NCBI RefSeq assembly: GCF_029023865.1
Contig: NZ_CP118969.1
Location: 2,418,001-2,482,000, forward strand
DNA: 64,000 nt
Direction: 5' to 3'
Source: Lactococcus lactis
GTDB taxonomy: Bacteria; Bacillota; Bacilli; Lactobacillales; Streptococcaceae
Within the stretch, counting starts at the first letter, position 1. Each line of letters starts with the position of its first letter. The notes beneath the pieces are model-generated. The model saw only the letters and a list, made by a program, of their open reading frames with translations. It searched no databases and was not told the DNA's origin. Both the position numbers and the translations under genes were made by a program. Below, one piece after another: positions 26,808 to 35,153 of the stretch.

Positions 26808-28319
26808 ATGACCGAACAAAAACAAGCACTTTTCACCATCTTCGGAGCAACTGGTGACCTCGCTAAAAGAAAGCTCTACCCTTCACTCTTTCGCCTCTTC
26901 AAAAAAGGTGAACTAGCTGATAATTTTGCAGTCATCGGTACCGCTCGCCGTCCATGGACAAACGAGTATTATCGTGAAGTTGTTTTAGAGTCTATCAAAG
27001 ATTTAATGAACTCAAAAACGGAAGCCGAAAATTTCGCCAGCCATTTTTATTATCAAAGTCACGATGTTAGCGACAGCTCACATTACGTTAACTTAAAAGA
27101 TTTGGGTGAAAAATTGCGTAAACAGTATAAAACTGCGGGCAATCAAGTCTTCTTTTTAGCAATGGCTCCTCAATTTTTTGGCACTATCGCTGAACACCTT
27201 AAATCAGAAAATATTTTGACAGGTGAGGGTTTTGAGAGAATCGTCATTGAAAAACCATTTGGAACAAGCTACGATACGGCAAAATCACTTAATGACAGCC
27301 TCGCAAAAGTATTTAGTGAAGAACAAATTTTCCGAATCGACCACTACCTTGGAAAAGAAATGATCCAGGCCGTTTCTGCCGTTCGTTTTGCCAATCCAAT
27401 CTTTGAATCGCTTTGGAATAATCAACACATTGATAACGTTCAGATTACTTTTGCCGAATTTATCGGTGTTGAAGACCGTGGCGGTTACTACGAAACTTCT
27501 GGTGCTTTAAAAGATATGATTCAAAACCATGTCTTACAGGTACTCAGCCTCATTGCCATGGAAAAACCTGAAAAATTTGATGAATCTTATATTGTAAAAG
27601 AAAAAGTTAAAGCCCTTAATGCAATCCGTCAATATTCTTCTGAGGAAGCTTTAGAAAACTTCGTTCGTGGTCAATATATCGCAGGACGTTTTGACGGTGA
27701 AGATTACCTAGGCTATCGCGAAGAAGATTCTGTTGCAACAGACAGTCGAACTGAAACTTTCGCTGCTGGAAAATTTGTCATTGATAATGAGCGTTGGTCA
27801 GGCGTCCCTTTCTATGTTCGCTCAGGAAAACGTATGACTGAAAAAGGAACTCGTATTAATATCGTTTTCAAAAAAGATAAAGACAATCTCTTTGCAGAAA
27901 ATTGCGATGACCAATCCGTTCAAAATGTTTTGACCATTTATATTCAACCAACTGAAGGGTTTTCACTTTCAGTAAATGGAAAAGCGGCTGGTCAAGGCTT
28001 CCATTTAGAGCCTTTGCGCTTAAATTTCCGACACGATAGTGAATTTCTTGGAAATTCTCCTGAAGCATATGAAAAACTTTTCCTAGATGTCCTTAATGGA
28101 GATGGAACAAATTTCTCACATTGGGAAGAAGCGGCTCGCGACTGGGAACTTATTGATGTTATTCGAGAAGCTTGGGATAAAGAAACTTCTGAGCTTCCAA
28201 CTTATGCGGCTCGCACAATGGGACCTAAGGCTGCATTTGACTTACTAGAAAAAAATGGTCACGAATGGGCTTGGCAACCTGATTTATGGTATCAAGAACG
28301 TGGTTACTACAATAAATAA
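26808..28319 (+). CDS. zwf: Glucose-6-phosphate 1-dehydrogenase
   Basis: 503 residues. N-terminal nucleotide motif FGATGDLAKRKLYPSLF, active-site RIDHYLGKEMIQ with the catalytic His and Lys, and the C-terminal GPKAAFDLL. It oxidises glucose-6-phosphate to 6-phosphogluconolactone, making NADPH in the oxidative pentose phosphate route. AAAGGA precedes the ATG at 26808; eight extra in-frame codons upstream are rejected. A terminator follows directly. Confidence 0.97.
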   Translation: MTEQKQALFTIFGATGDLAKRKLYPSLFRLFKKGELADNFAVIGTARRPWTNEYYREVVLESIKDLMNSKTEAENFASHFYYQSHDVSDSSHYVNLKDLGEKLRKQYKTAGNQVFFLAMAPQFFGTIAEHLKSENILTGEGFERIVIEKPFGTSYDTAKSLNDSLAKVFSEEQIFRIDHYLGKEMIQAVSAVRFANPIFESLWNNQHIDNVQITFAEFIGVEDRGGYYETSGALKDMIQNHVLQVLSLIAMEKPEKFDESYIVKEKVKALNAIRQYSSEEALENFVRGQYIAGRFDGEDYLGYREEDSVATDSRTETFAAGKFVIDNERWSGVPFYVRSGKRMTEKGTRINIVFKKDKDNLFAENCDDQSVQNVLTIYIQPTEGFSLSVNGKAAGQGFHLEPLRLNFRHDSEFLGNSPEAYEKLFLDVLNGDGTNFSHWEEAARDWELIDVIREAWDKETSELPTYAARTMGPKAAFDLLEKNGHEWAWQPDLWYQERGYYNK

Positions 28320-28321
28320 AG

Positions 28322-28352
28322 AAAAAAACCTGTCTTAACGATAGGTTTTTTA
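28322..28352 (+). terminator. Terminator after zwf
   Basis: AAAACCTGTC/GATAGGTTTT with TTAAC in the loop and a T-run, starting 3 bases past the stop. Confidence 0.8.
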
Positions 28353-28354
28353 TC

Positions 28355-28531
28355 TTTTCCACAAACTTTTACACAGTTTTCCACATATTTGTGGAAAGAC
28401 TTCACAATTCTGTGGAAAACTTTCTGTTTTTATCCGTAAAATAAGATAAAAAAAGGATTTTACTTGTGAATTTATTTTTCCACAGGTAAAATTCTTTTTT
28501 GAAATCTATTTTTATAAACTTGTTTTCCACA
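28355..28531. other. Cluster of DnaA-box-like sites
   Basis: TTTTCCACA or CTTTCCACA occurs at 28355-28363 (+), 28377-28385 (+), 28390-28398 (-), 28411-28419 (-), 28476-28484 (+) and 28523-28531 (+); a further copy is at 28795-28803. The DnaA consensus is TTATCCACA, so each differs by one or two bases. The 150-bp gap between zwf and yqeG holds no gene. The stretch between 28420 and 28475 is AT-rich. Confidence 0.6.
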
Positions 28532-29039
28532 CAGGCTCACCATCTCGAGCAATCAATTTTTTCCAAACGCGTCGTTCACGCCAACGATTCACTTGCGTAC
28601 TCCAAGAGTCTGATGCAACTAAAGGTTTGACTAAAATACTTCTGACGCCGGCACGATGAGCAGCTCTAATATCCGTCATCAATTGATCACCAACCATAAT
28701 CACATTTTCAGGACGCTCATCAAGCAATCTCAAGGCTTTTTTTATCCCCCAAGCAAAAGGTTTCATTGCCCGCCAAATATATTGAACACCAAACTTTTCC
28801 ACAGCACGAGCAACTCTTGCTTGTTTATTATTTGATACAACCACCACTTTTAAACCATTTTCTCGCATATCCAAAAGCCAAGCCAAAAGCTCTGGAGTTC
28901 CGTCAGGATTATCCCAGGCAATTAAAGTATTGTCCAAATCCACCATTACGGCACGAACATTCAAGGCTTGCAGACGTTTAGGGTCTAGTTGATAGACAGC
29001 TTCCACTAAATAATCAGGCTTATAATTATCAATTTTCAT
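28512..29039 (-). CDS. YqeG-family HAD phosphatase
   Basis: 175 residues. HAD motifs: I VMVDLDNTLIAWD, II VVVVSNNK, III/IV with Lys in MKPFAWGIKKAL, and VIMVGDQLMTDI. YqeG-type proteins are phosphatidylglycerophosphate-phosphatase-like HADs; in Firmicutes they usually head a yqeG-yqeH-aroE cluster, absent here. The start ATG lies at 29039. A DnaA-box-like word sits inside the 3' end and another at 28795. Confidence 0.88.
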   Translation of the reverse strand: MKIDNYKPDYLVEAVYQLDPKRLQALNVRAVMVDLDNTLIAWDNPDGTPELLAWLLDMRENGLKVVVVSNNKQARVARAVEKFGVQYIWRAMKPFAWGIKKALRLLDERPENVIMVGDQLMTDIRAAHRAGVRSILVKPLVASDSWSTQVNRWRERRVWKKLIARDGEPVWKTSL

Positions 29040-29134
29040 GCCCCTATTATATCAAAAACTTACAGAAATTCCTGTTTTCTTCCCTAAAAATACTGACAAA
29101 CTCGTCAACAAAAAAATAGAGAACAAAATTACTG

Positions 29135-29163
29135 ACAGAACAAAAAAAGCCGCCAAAAGCGAC
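29135..29163 (-). terminator. Terminator after dnaJ
   Basis: AGTCGC/GGCGGCT stem with a TTTTG-type loop and a T-run on the minus strand, 15 bases past the dnaJ stop. Confidence 0.7.
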
Positions 29164-29177
29164 TTTTACTTTTATTT

Positions 29178-30317
29178 TTATTTAAACTTATCAAAGAAAC
29201 CTTTTTTACCTGAACCAGAGACTTCAACACCACTTGCTTTAGCAAAAGCTTGGAGCGCTTCTTTTTGAGCTTGATTCAAATTCTTAGGAGTGACAATATT
29301 GATAATAACATATTGGTCACCATTACCAGAACCACGAAGTTTTGGCGCACCTTTACCTTTTAGACGGAAATTAGCCCCTGTTTGTGTTCCAGCAGGAATT
29401 TTCAACTTCACATTTCCATGAACAGTCGGAACTTCAATTTCATCACCTAAAGCAGCTTGAACAAAGTCCATTGGCATCTTGTAGTAAATTTCTGCACCAT
29501 CACGCTCAAATTTGTCTGAAGCTTCCACTTGGAAAACAACATACAAATCACCATAAGGTCCACCATTTACACCAGCATCACCTTGTCCTTGCAAACGCAT
29601 TTTTTGTCCAGTTTCAACACCAGCAGGTACAGTAACCTTAACAGTATGTGCCACTTTTTCATGACCTGAACCATGACAAGTTTCACATTTCTCTTTGATT
29701 TCTTTACCTGTTCCGTTACAAACATCACATGTTACTTGTGTTTGCATCCGTCCAAGTGGTGTATCACGAACAACATTAATTTGTCCACGACCACCACATT
29801 TATGACAAGTTTCTGGATGTGTGCCAGCTTTCGCTCCAGAACCTCCACAAGTGTGACAGAGTTCTTCACGATTATATTTGACTTGTTTTTCCACGCCAAA
29901 AATAGCTTCTTCAAATTTTAAGTTTATCCGATACTGTAAGTCATCTCCTTGACGGGGTGCATTAGGGTTAACTTGTGCACCACCTCCTCCAAAGAAACTT
30001 GAGAATATATCTTCAAAACCACCAAAGCCACCTGAGCCACCGCCGAAACCAGAGAAACCAGAAGCTCCGCCGAATCCACCGCCACCAAAGCCGCCATTGG
30101 CTCCAGCTTCACCATATTGGTCATAAGCAGCACGCTTTTGTTCATCCGAAAGCGTTTCGTATGCTTCTTGAACTTCTTTATATTTTTCTTCAGCACCCTC
30201 TTCTTTATTTAAATCGGGGTGATATTTTTTGGACATTTTACGATAAGCTTTTTTTATTTCATCTTGACTGGCATTTTTATCGACACCTAGTCGTTCATAA
30301 TATTCAGTATTATTCAT
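29178..30317 (-). CDS. dnaJ: Chaperone protein DnaJ
   Basis: 379 residues from the ATG at 30317. J domain with YHPDLN (HPD at about 33-35), a Gly/Phe-rich region (about 75-125) and four CXXCXGXG zinc repeats ([32 protein letters not shown]), then the substrate-binding domain. It stimulates DnaK. The nearest Shine-Dalgarno (AAAGGAAG) lies about 14 bases from the ATG; a GTG at 30332 is closer to it than usual spacing allows, so the start is slightly uncertain. A CIRCE element upstream places it under HrcA. Confidence 0.96.
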   Translation of the reverse strand: MNNTEYYERLGVDKNASQDEIKKAYRKMSKKYHPDLNKEEGAEEKYKEVQEAYETLSDEQKRAAYDQYGEAGANGGFGGGGFGGASGFSGFGGGSGGFGGFEDIFSSFFGGGGAQVNPNAPRQGDDLQYRINLKFEEAIFGVEKQVKYNREELCHTCGGSGAKAGTHPETCHKCGGRGQINVVRDTPLGRMQTQVTCDVCNGTGKEIKEKCETCHGSGHEKVAHTVKVTVPAGVETGQKMRLQGQGDAGVNGGPYGDLYVVFQVEASDKFERDGAEIYYKMPMDFVQAALGDEIEVPTVHGNVKLKIPAGTQTGANFRLKGKGAPKLRGSGNGDQYVIINIVTPKNLNQAQKEALQAFAKASGVEVSGSGKKGFFDKFK

Positions 30318-30368
30318 TTCTAAATTACTCACTTCCTTTACTAAATCAATTTTTCAATAGCACTATTT

Positions 30369-30425
30369 TACCACGTTTTTTCATTTTTGGCAAAAAAATT
30401 AGCACTCTTTTTATAAGAGTGCTAA
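30369..30425 (-). promoter_or_regulatory. CIRCE operator (30399-30425) and dnaJ promoter
   Basis: TTAGCACTC-N9-GAGTGCTAA at 30399-30425 is a perfect CIRCE, the HrcA operator. On the minus strand it is followed by seven T, then TTGCCA, 17 bases and TAAAAT, a promoter reading into dnaJ. The hairpin plus T-run can also end transcription from the upstream C39-like gene, whose stop is 6 bases away. Confidence 0.9.
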
Positions 30426-30430
30426 TTACA

Positions 30431-31174
30431 CTATAAAAATTCTATCGCAAATTGATTTGTTCCACTATAAACCGAATCAACTGTAGATTCAGCCAACCAA
30501 TATTTTCCTTTTATTGGATCAGTAACATGAAACTCATTTTTCTTTTCGTTATACCCATCTAAAATAACAGCATGCGTATTAGCTACAACCTTATAACCGT
30601 AATAATCATCGTAAGTGATATTAGGTTCATCAAAATCAATCGTCACCCACATTTCAACTAAATGTTCTGATAAAACAGCATCTTTAATCTCGCTAATACT
30701 TTTTCCAGATAAGTCAGCAACTTGGATATTATTTTCTTGAGCAAAACTCATCAAAGCTGTGGGCCAAATCGTTGGAAAACCACCATCCGGGATGTCTTCA
30801 TCAGACGTCCAAGGATTCCCAGCATAACCACTTCCTGGATCACCTCCCCAACCCACATACGGCAAAGATTCAATCCAATCAGTGACCGTCCTACCCTGAG
30901 TTTTATCCAAATAGACCAATGCATTGTAAAAAGAAACAATTTCACATCCCTGGTAGGCTCCGATTGTCATTTGATTAACATCACCAGTTTTCATCAAAAC
31001 ATAATCGTACTTACCCTTACGATCAGTTTGGACAAAAGTTTTTGATGCAGATGTTAATTTTTTATCTTCTTGATTCTTAGGATTTACAATAAAAGTAAAA
31101 ATAAGTAGACAGGCCACAAGAACAAATAAAATTACGATTCTTTTTTTAAAAAGTTTTTTCTTTTTAATAGTCAT
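30431..31174 (-). CDS. Membrane-anchored C39-like cysteine peptidase family protein
   Basis: 247 residues. A basic start and one membrane segment (about 12-30) put the rest outside the cell. The extracellular domain has the papain-like motifs of the C39_2 family: GAYQGCEIVSFYNAL with the candidate Cys, WVTIDFDEP, NTHAVILDGYNE with the His, and VTDPIKG. Its start overlaps the end of racD by 11 bases, so it is the last gene of asnH-aslA-racD. A wall-related role, for example processing a surface protein, is inferred from the operon only. Confidence 0.8.
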   Translation of the reverse strand: MTIKKKKLFKKRIVILFVLVACLLIFTFIVNPKNQEDKKLTSASKTFVQTDRKGKYDYVLMKTGDVNQMTIGAYQGCEIVSFYNALVYLDKTQGRTVTDWIESLPYVGWGGDPGSGYAGNPWTSDEDIPDGGFPTIWPTALMSFAQENNIQVADLSGKSISEIKDAVLSEHLVEMWVTIDFDEPNITYDDYYGYKVVANTHAVILDGYNEKKNEFHVTDPIKGKYWLAESTVDSVYSGTNQFAIEFL

Positions 31175-31886
31175 CTAATAAATCTTTTTTTCCCATCATA
31201 GATATTGTTCGATGTACAGTTTCAGCTTGTGCATCTATTATATTGTACTCTTTTGTCAAATCATAGGCTTCATATAAGACTGACAATTCTGTACAACCTA
31301 AAATGGTTACTTCACAATTCATTTCTGACGCGACATCAGACAAAATTTCCTTATAAAGCTCAAAATTAAGATTTCTATTTTCCTTAACTTCTTGATAAAT
31401 CAAGCGATTTACCTTTTCTTGCAATTGATCATCTGGAATTACCGCTTCATATCCTTGTTCTTCCAAGGCCTTACGATAAACTCCTGTCAAAATTGTTCCT
31501 TCAGTCGCTAGCACGGCCACCCTCTTAGCTTTTGGAAAGTGATGGCTAATACTATCAACGGCAATGCGTGGCATATGTAGAATCGGAATTTCTGTTGCTT
31601 TTTGCATCTCATCAAAATAATAATGAGCCGTGTTACAAGGAACAACGAAAAATTTTGGTGAAAGTTGACTGTGAATCTTAATATCATCAATCAATTTTTC
31701 TTCTGGATTTTCCAATGAAGGATTCTTGATATAATCTGTTCGGTCAGGAATTGTCGCATGATTAACTACGATATAATTCAAATAATCTTGGTCACGATAA
31801 GCCTCTGTTCGTTCATTCAGCGTATGAATAAAACTTTCAGTCGCAAGAGTACCCATTCCCCCCAAGATTGTAAAGAAGTTTTCCAT
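31164..31886 (-). CDS. racD: Aspartate racemase
   Basis: 240 residues of the Asp/Glu racemase family. The two catalytic cysteines are in VPCNTAHYY and ILGCTELSV, and the N-terminus reads FTILGGMGTLATESF. It converts L- to D-aspartate, the precursor of the D-Asp cross-bridge. It follows aslA by 31 bp; GGGGGA precedes the ATG. Its place in the operon supports the gene name. Confidence 0.93.
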   Translation of the reverse strand: MENFFTILGGMGTLATESFIHTLNERTEAYRDQDYLNYIVVNHATIPDRTDYIKNPSLENPEEKLIDDIKIHSQLSPKFFVVPCNTAHYYFDEMQKATEIPILHMPRIAVDSISHHFPKAKRVAVLATEGTILTGVYRKALEEQGYEAVIPDDQLQEKVNRLIYQEVKENRNLNFELYKEILSDVASEMNCEVTILGCTELSVLYEAYDLTKEYNIIDAQAETVHRTISMMGKKDLLDDY

Positions 31887-31917
31887 TATATCCCCCTGTC
31901 CTTCTTATTCTTAATTT

Positions 31918-33144
31918 TTATTTGTGAAAGTACGTTTTAAATGCCCCAATATAGCGATGGAATGCATATTTCATCAAAAGATAACGTTTTGGTGAGTTAT
32001 CCTTAGAATAAAATAGAGTTGTCCCATAGTTTCCTGAATTAATAAAACGACGAATTTCTTCTTTAAAACTAGGATTTACATATTTGAGCAATACTTTTTT
32101 AGGAACCCCTAACCAAAGTTTTGAACCTTTTCCATAAATTGTCTCAGTAAAAGGTTCATTGTTAATACGGTCAGCAACTAAATAACGTGTCAAATTGTAA
32201 CCATTTAAAGTAACATAAAAGGAGCTACGTCCTTGACGTAAGTTAATTTCAAAAAGTTTATAAGAGCCATCACGTGGGTCATATTTCATATCAAAATTAG
32301 CAAAGCCTGTATATTCAATTTTTTCAAGAAAATCCTGAATTTGTTGATAAACTTGTTGATTATAATCAGGCAAAATCGCCACATAATTCCCAATCGCTTT
32401 TGGACTTGGATCCTCAAGTAAGGGATGACCCAAACACATCATGCGAACTTTATGATTTTTATCTACATAAGCGTTAAGAACACGCATATTTTCATCCCCT
32501 CCAGGAATGAAATCTTGAATAATCATCTCATCAGGATAACCAGCTTCATAACAACGATGAAGCATCAACTTCATTTCTTCGTTAGATGCAATCGTGAACG
32601 CTTTTTTCTGTCCTTCAAAGTGCACATCTAAATAAGAAATCGAATTCCCTGGTTTTAAAATCATTGGATAAGGGAAAGTTAACTCATCTACTAAAGTATC
32701 TATTTCTGATTTTGGATTAACTAATACCGTTTTTGGATAAGGTAAATTATATTGTTCACAGATATTATAAAAATTAGGTTTATTTTCTAATTGACGATAA
32801 AGCGCGTAGTCAATATAAGGCACTTCAAAAAATTCCGAAAGTTCCTCACGATATTTTGAAGCAAGCAGGGCATAACCGTCCCCACAAGCTACTAAAAGAT
32901 ATTTCTTCTTACTGTCTTTATGTTTACTTGCAAAATCACGAAGCACCTGAATAAAAGTTTCTTCATGGTCAAAATTTTCATGAGTTTGTACTTCAACAAT
33001 TTTTGAATACTTTGTTGGAGCTAATCCAGAAGCACTTAAAGCCAGAGAAGTAATTCCAAATTCTTCATGAAATGAACGAGCCATTCCATAGACGTTGATA
33101 TCAGAACCTAACAAGATAGGTTGAAATTCATTTGTTTGTGACAC
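31918..33144 (-). CDS. aslA: D-aspartate ligase (ATP-grasp) for the peptidoglycan cross-bridge
   Basis: 408 residues with an ATP-grasp core: nucleotide-binding MILKPGNSISYLDVHFEG, EMIIQDFIPGGDENMRV and the Mg-binding FEINLRQGRSSFY. Lactococcal AslA adds D-aspartate to the side chain of Lys-3 in UDP-MurNAc-pentapeptide. The gene stands between asnH (11-bp gap) and racD, matching the described cross-bridge operon. Cytoplasmic, no signal peptide. Confidence 0.93.
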   Translation of the reverse strand: MSQTNEFQPILLGSDINVYGMARSFHEEFGITSLALSASGLAPTKYSKIVEVQTHENFDHEETFIQVLRDFASKHKDSKKKYLLVACGDGYALLASKYREELSEFFEVPYIDYALYRQLENKPNFYNICEQYNLPYPKTVLVNPKSEIDTLVDELTFPYPMILKPGNSISYLDVHFEGQKKAFTIASNEEMKLMLHRCYEAGYPDEMIIQDFIPGGDENMRVLNAYVDKNHKVRMMCLGHPLLEDPSPKAIGNYVAILPDYNQQVYQQIQDFLEKIEYTGFANFDMKYDPRDGSYKLFEINLRQGRSSFYVTLNGYNLTRYLVADRINNEPFTETIYGKGSKLWLGVPKKVLLKYVNPSFKEEIRRFINSGNYGTTLFYSKDNSPKRYLLMKYAFHRYIGAFKTYFHK

Positions 33145-33155
33145 AAAAACCTCCC

Positions 33156-35033
33156 TTAAAAATTAACCACAGCAGGTTTTTCACCATTATTGATGAAGTA
33201 AACATCATACCAAGTCAAGAATGAATAAATTGTCCAGAGTTTACGACGTGCATCATTTTTATCTGCAAAGTTATCATCCAACATCTTCAAGAGTTTTTCT
33301 TGATCGAAGAATTCAGCAACAAAATCTTGTTCAAATAATTGACGAACAACTTTATAATATTTTTCTTCTCGCAACCAGTCTTTAATTGGCACTGGGAAGC
33401 CTAATTTTTTACGATTTGACCATTCTTCTGGTAAATGACGACGAGCTGCTTGGCGGAAAGCATACTTTGTATTATGCTCATTCAAAAGATATTTTGTAGG
33501 AATTTGTTCCGCTGTATGCATCAATTCAATATCAAGTAGTGGAACACGCAATTCAAGTGAGTGTGCCATTGCCATTTTATCAGCTTTAAGTAGGATATCT
33601 CCTGGCATCCATTGGTGCATATCAAGATATTGCATTTTACGAAGTTCAGAACCTTCTGGGGCCTTTTTGTAAGTTTTTCCAACAATATCTTTAACAGTTG
33701 GAGCTGCTTTAAATTCTTCTTTCAAAAGCTCTACTGATTCAGACTCATCAAATACTTTCGCTTGACCGATAAAGAAATCTTCAGCAGGCGCAAGTGATTC
33801 ATAAAGATGTTTTTGACCTTTGAAATGTTTATTTTCAATACCACGAGCAATTGAGAAACGTAAAGATTTTGGTAATTTCTTCAAACCTTCTGCGAAAACA
33901 CGAACCGCACGAGAATTTGTACTAAATCCATAAGACTCATAACCAGCAAAAAGCTCATCGGCACCTTCACCGCTCATTACAACACGTACATCACGTGCTG
34001 CTAATTCTGCGAGGAAAAAGAGTGGCACACAAGAAGGATTTGAATCTGGTTCATCCAAATAATATTGAATTTGTGGGAAATACTTGAACGCTTCATCTCC
34101 ATGGATTTCACGAGAAGTATTGTTCAAACCAATCATATCAGTCAATTGTTTGGCTTGTTTAGATTCATTGAAAGTTCCTTGACCAAAACCAATAGAATAA
34201 GTATGTTCCGGACGAAGCGTTGAAGCAACATAACTAGAATCGACACCACTTGATACAAAAGCTCCAACTTCTACGTCAGCAAATTTATGAGCGTCAACAG
34301 AACCCAAAACAGTCTTATCAATCAAATCAATTGATTCTTCCAAACTCATATCTTTTTCATCAACTTTCATATCCCAATAAGGTTTGATATCCAAGACCCC
34401 ATCTTTGTAAGTAAAGTAATGACCTTCTTTGATACGAAAAACATTTTTAAAGAAAGTTTCATCAAGAGCAGAGTATTGGAAAGTCATGTAAGGTTTTAAA
34501 GCTTCTTTATTTAATTCTTTTTTGAAGTTTGGATGTTTCAAAAAACTTTTAATTTCTGAACCATACATGAAAGTTCCACCCATTTGAGTATAGTAAAGTG
34601 GTTTGATACCAAAATGATCCCGAGCACCAAACAATTCTTGTTTTTCTCTATCCCAAATAACAAAAGCGAACATTCCACGAAGCTTTTGAAGAAGTTCTAC
34701 ACCATATTCTTCATAACCATGCAAAAGAACTTCTGTATCAGCATGAGTTGTAAAATCATGACCTTTAGAAATAAGGTCCTCACGTAATTCGCGGAAGTTA
34801 TAAATTTCACCATTAAAAGTAATCAATTTAGTTTTATCTTCATTGAAAATAGGTTGGTCTCCACCTTCAAGGTCAATAATACTCAAACGACGAAAGCCAA
34901 TTGCGGCACCTTCATCAATAAATTCACCTGAACTACTTGGACCACGGTGAACAATAGTATTCATCATTTCTTCTAAAGTTTTTGATTTATCATTTTGATT
35001 CATCCGGTCAATAAAGCCGACAATTCCACACAT
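33156..35033 (-). CDS. asnH: Asparagine synthase-like amidotransferase AsnH (D-Asp cross-bridge amidation)
   Basis: 625 residues. N-terminal glutaminase domain starts MCGIVGFI with the nucleophile Cys2, then RGPSSSGEF, FNGEIYNFRELR. The synthetase domain carries SSGVDSSYVAS (PP-loop) and GEGADELFAGY. In lactococci AsnH amidates the side-chain D-Asp of peptidoglycan to D-Asn rather than making free asparagine, which affects lysozyme and autolysis sensitivity. First gene of asnH-aslA-racD-C39. The assignment to cross-bridge amidation rests on this neighbourhood. Confidence 0.92.
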   Translation of the reverse strand: MCGIVGFIDRMNQNDKSKTLEEMMNTIVHRGPSSSGEFIDEGAAIGFRRLSIIDLEGGDQPIFNEDKTKLITFNGEIYNFRELREDLISKGHDFTTHADTEVLLHGYEEYGVELLQKLRGMFAFVIWDREKQELFGARDHFGIKPLYYTQMGGTFMYGSEIKSFLKHPNFKKELNKEALKPYMTFQYSALDETFFKNVFRIKEGHYFTYKDGVLDIKPYWDMKVDEKDMSLEESIDLIDKTVLGSVDAHKFADVEVGAFVSSGVDSSYVASTLRPEHTYSIGFGQGTFNESKQAKQLTDMIGLNNTSREIHGDEAFKYFPQIQYYLDEPDSNPSCVPLFFLAELAARDVRVVMSGEGADELFAGYESYGFSTNSRAVRVFAEGLKKLPKSLRFSIARGIENKHFKGQKHLYESLAPAEDFFIGQAKVFDESESVELLKEEFKAAPTVKDIVGKTYKKAPEGSELRKMQYLDMHQWMPGDILLKADKMAMAHSLELRVPLLDIELMHTAEQIPTKYLLNEHNTKYAFRQAARRHLPEEWSNRKKLGFPVPIKDWLREEKYYKVVRQLFEQDFVAEFFDQEKLLKMLDDNFADKNDARRKLWTIYSFLTWYDVYFINNGEKPAVVNF

Positions 35034-35153
35034 TTGTATCTATCCCCTTATCATTTTTCCTTATTATTATACCACAATAATAAAAAATGATTTGACAGAA
35101 GGAAAATTATTCCCCACTATCAAATCACTATTTATATCTTTAAAATTTTTGAA

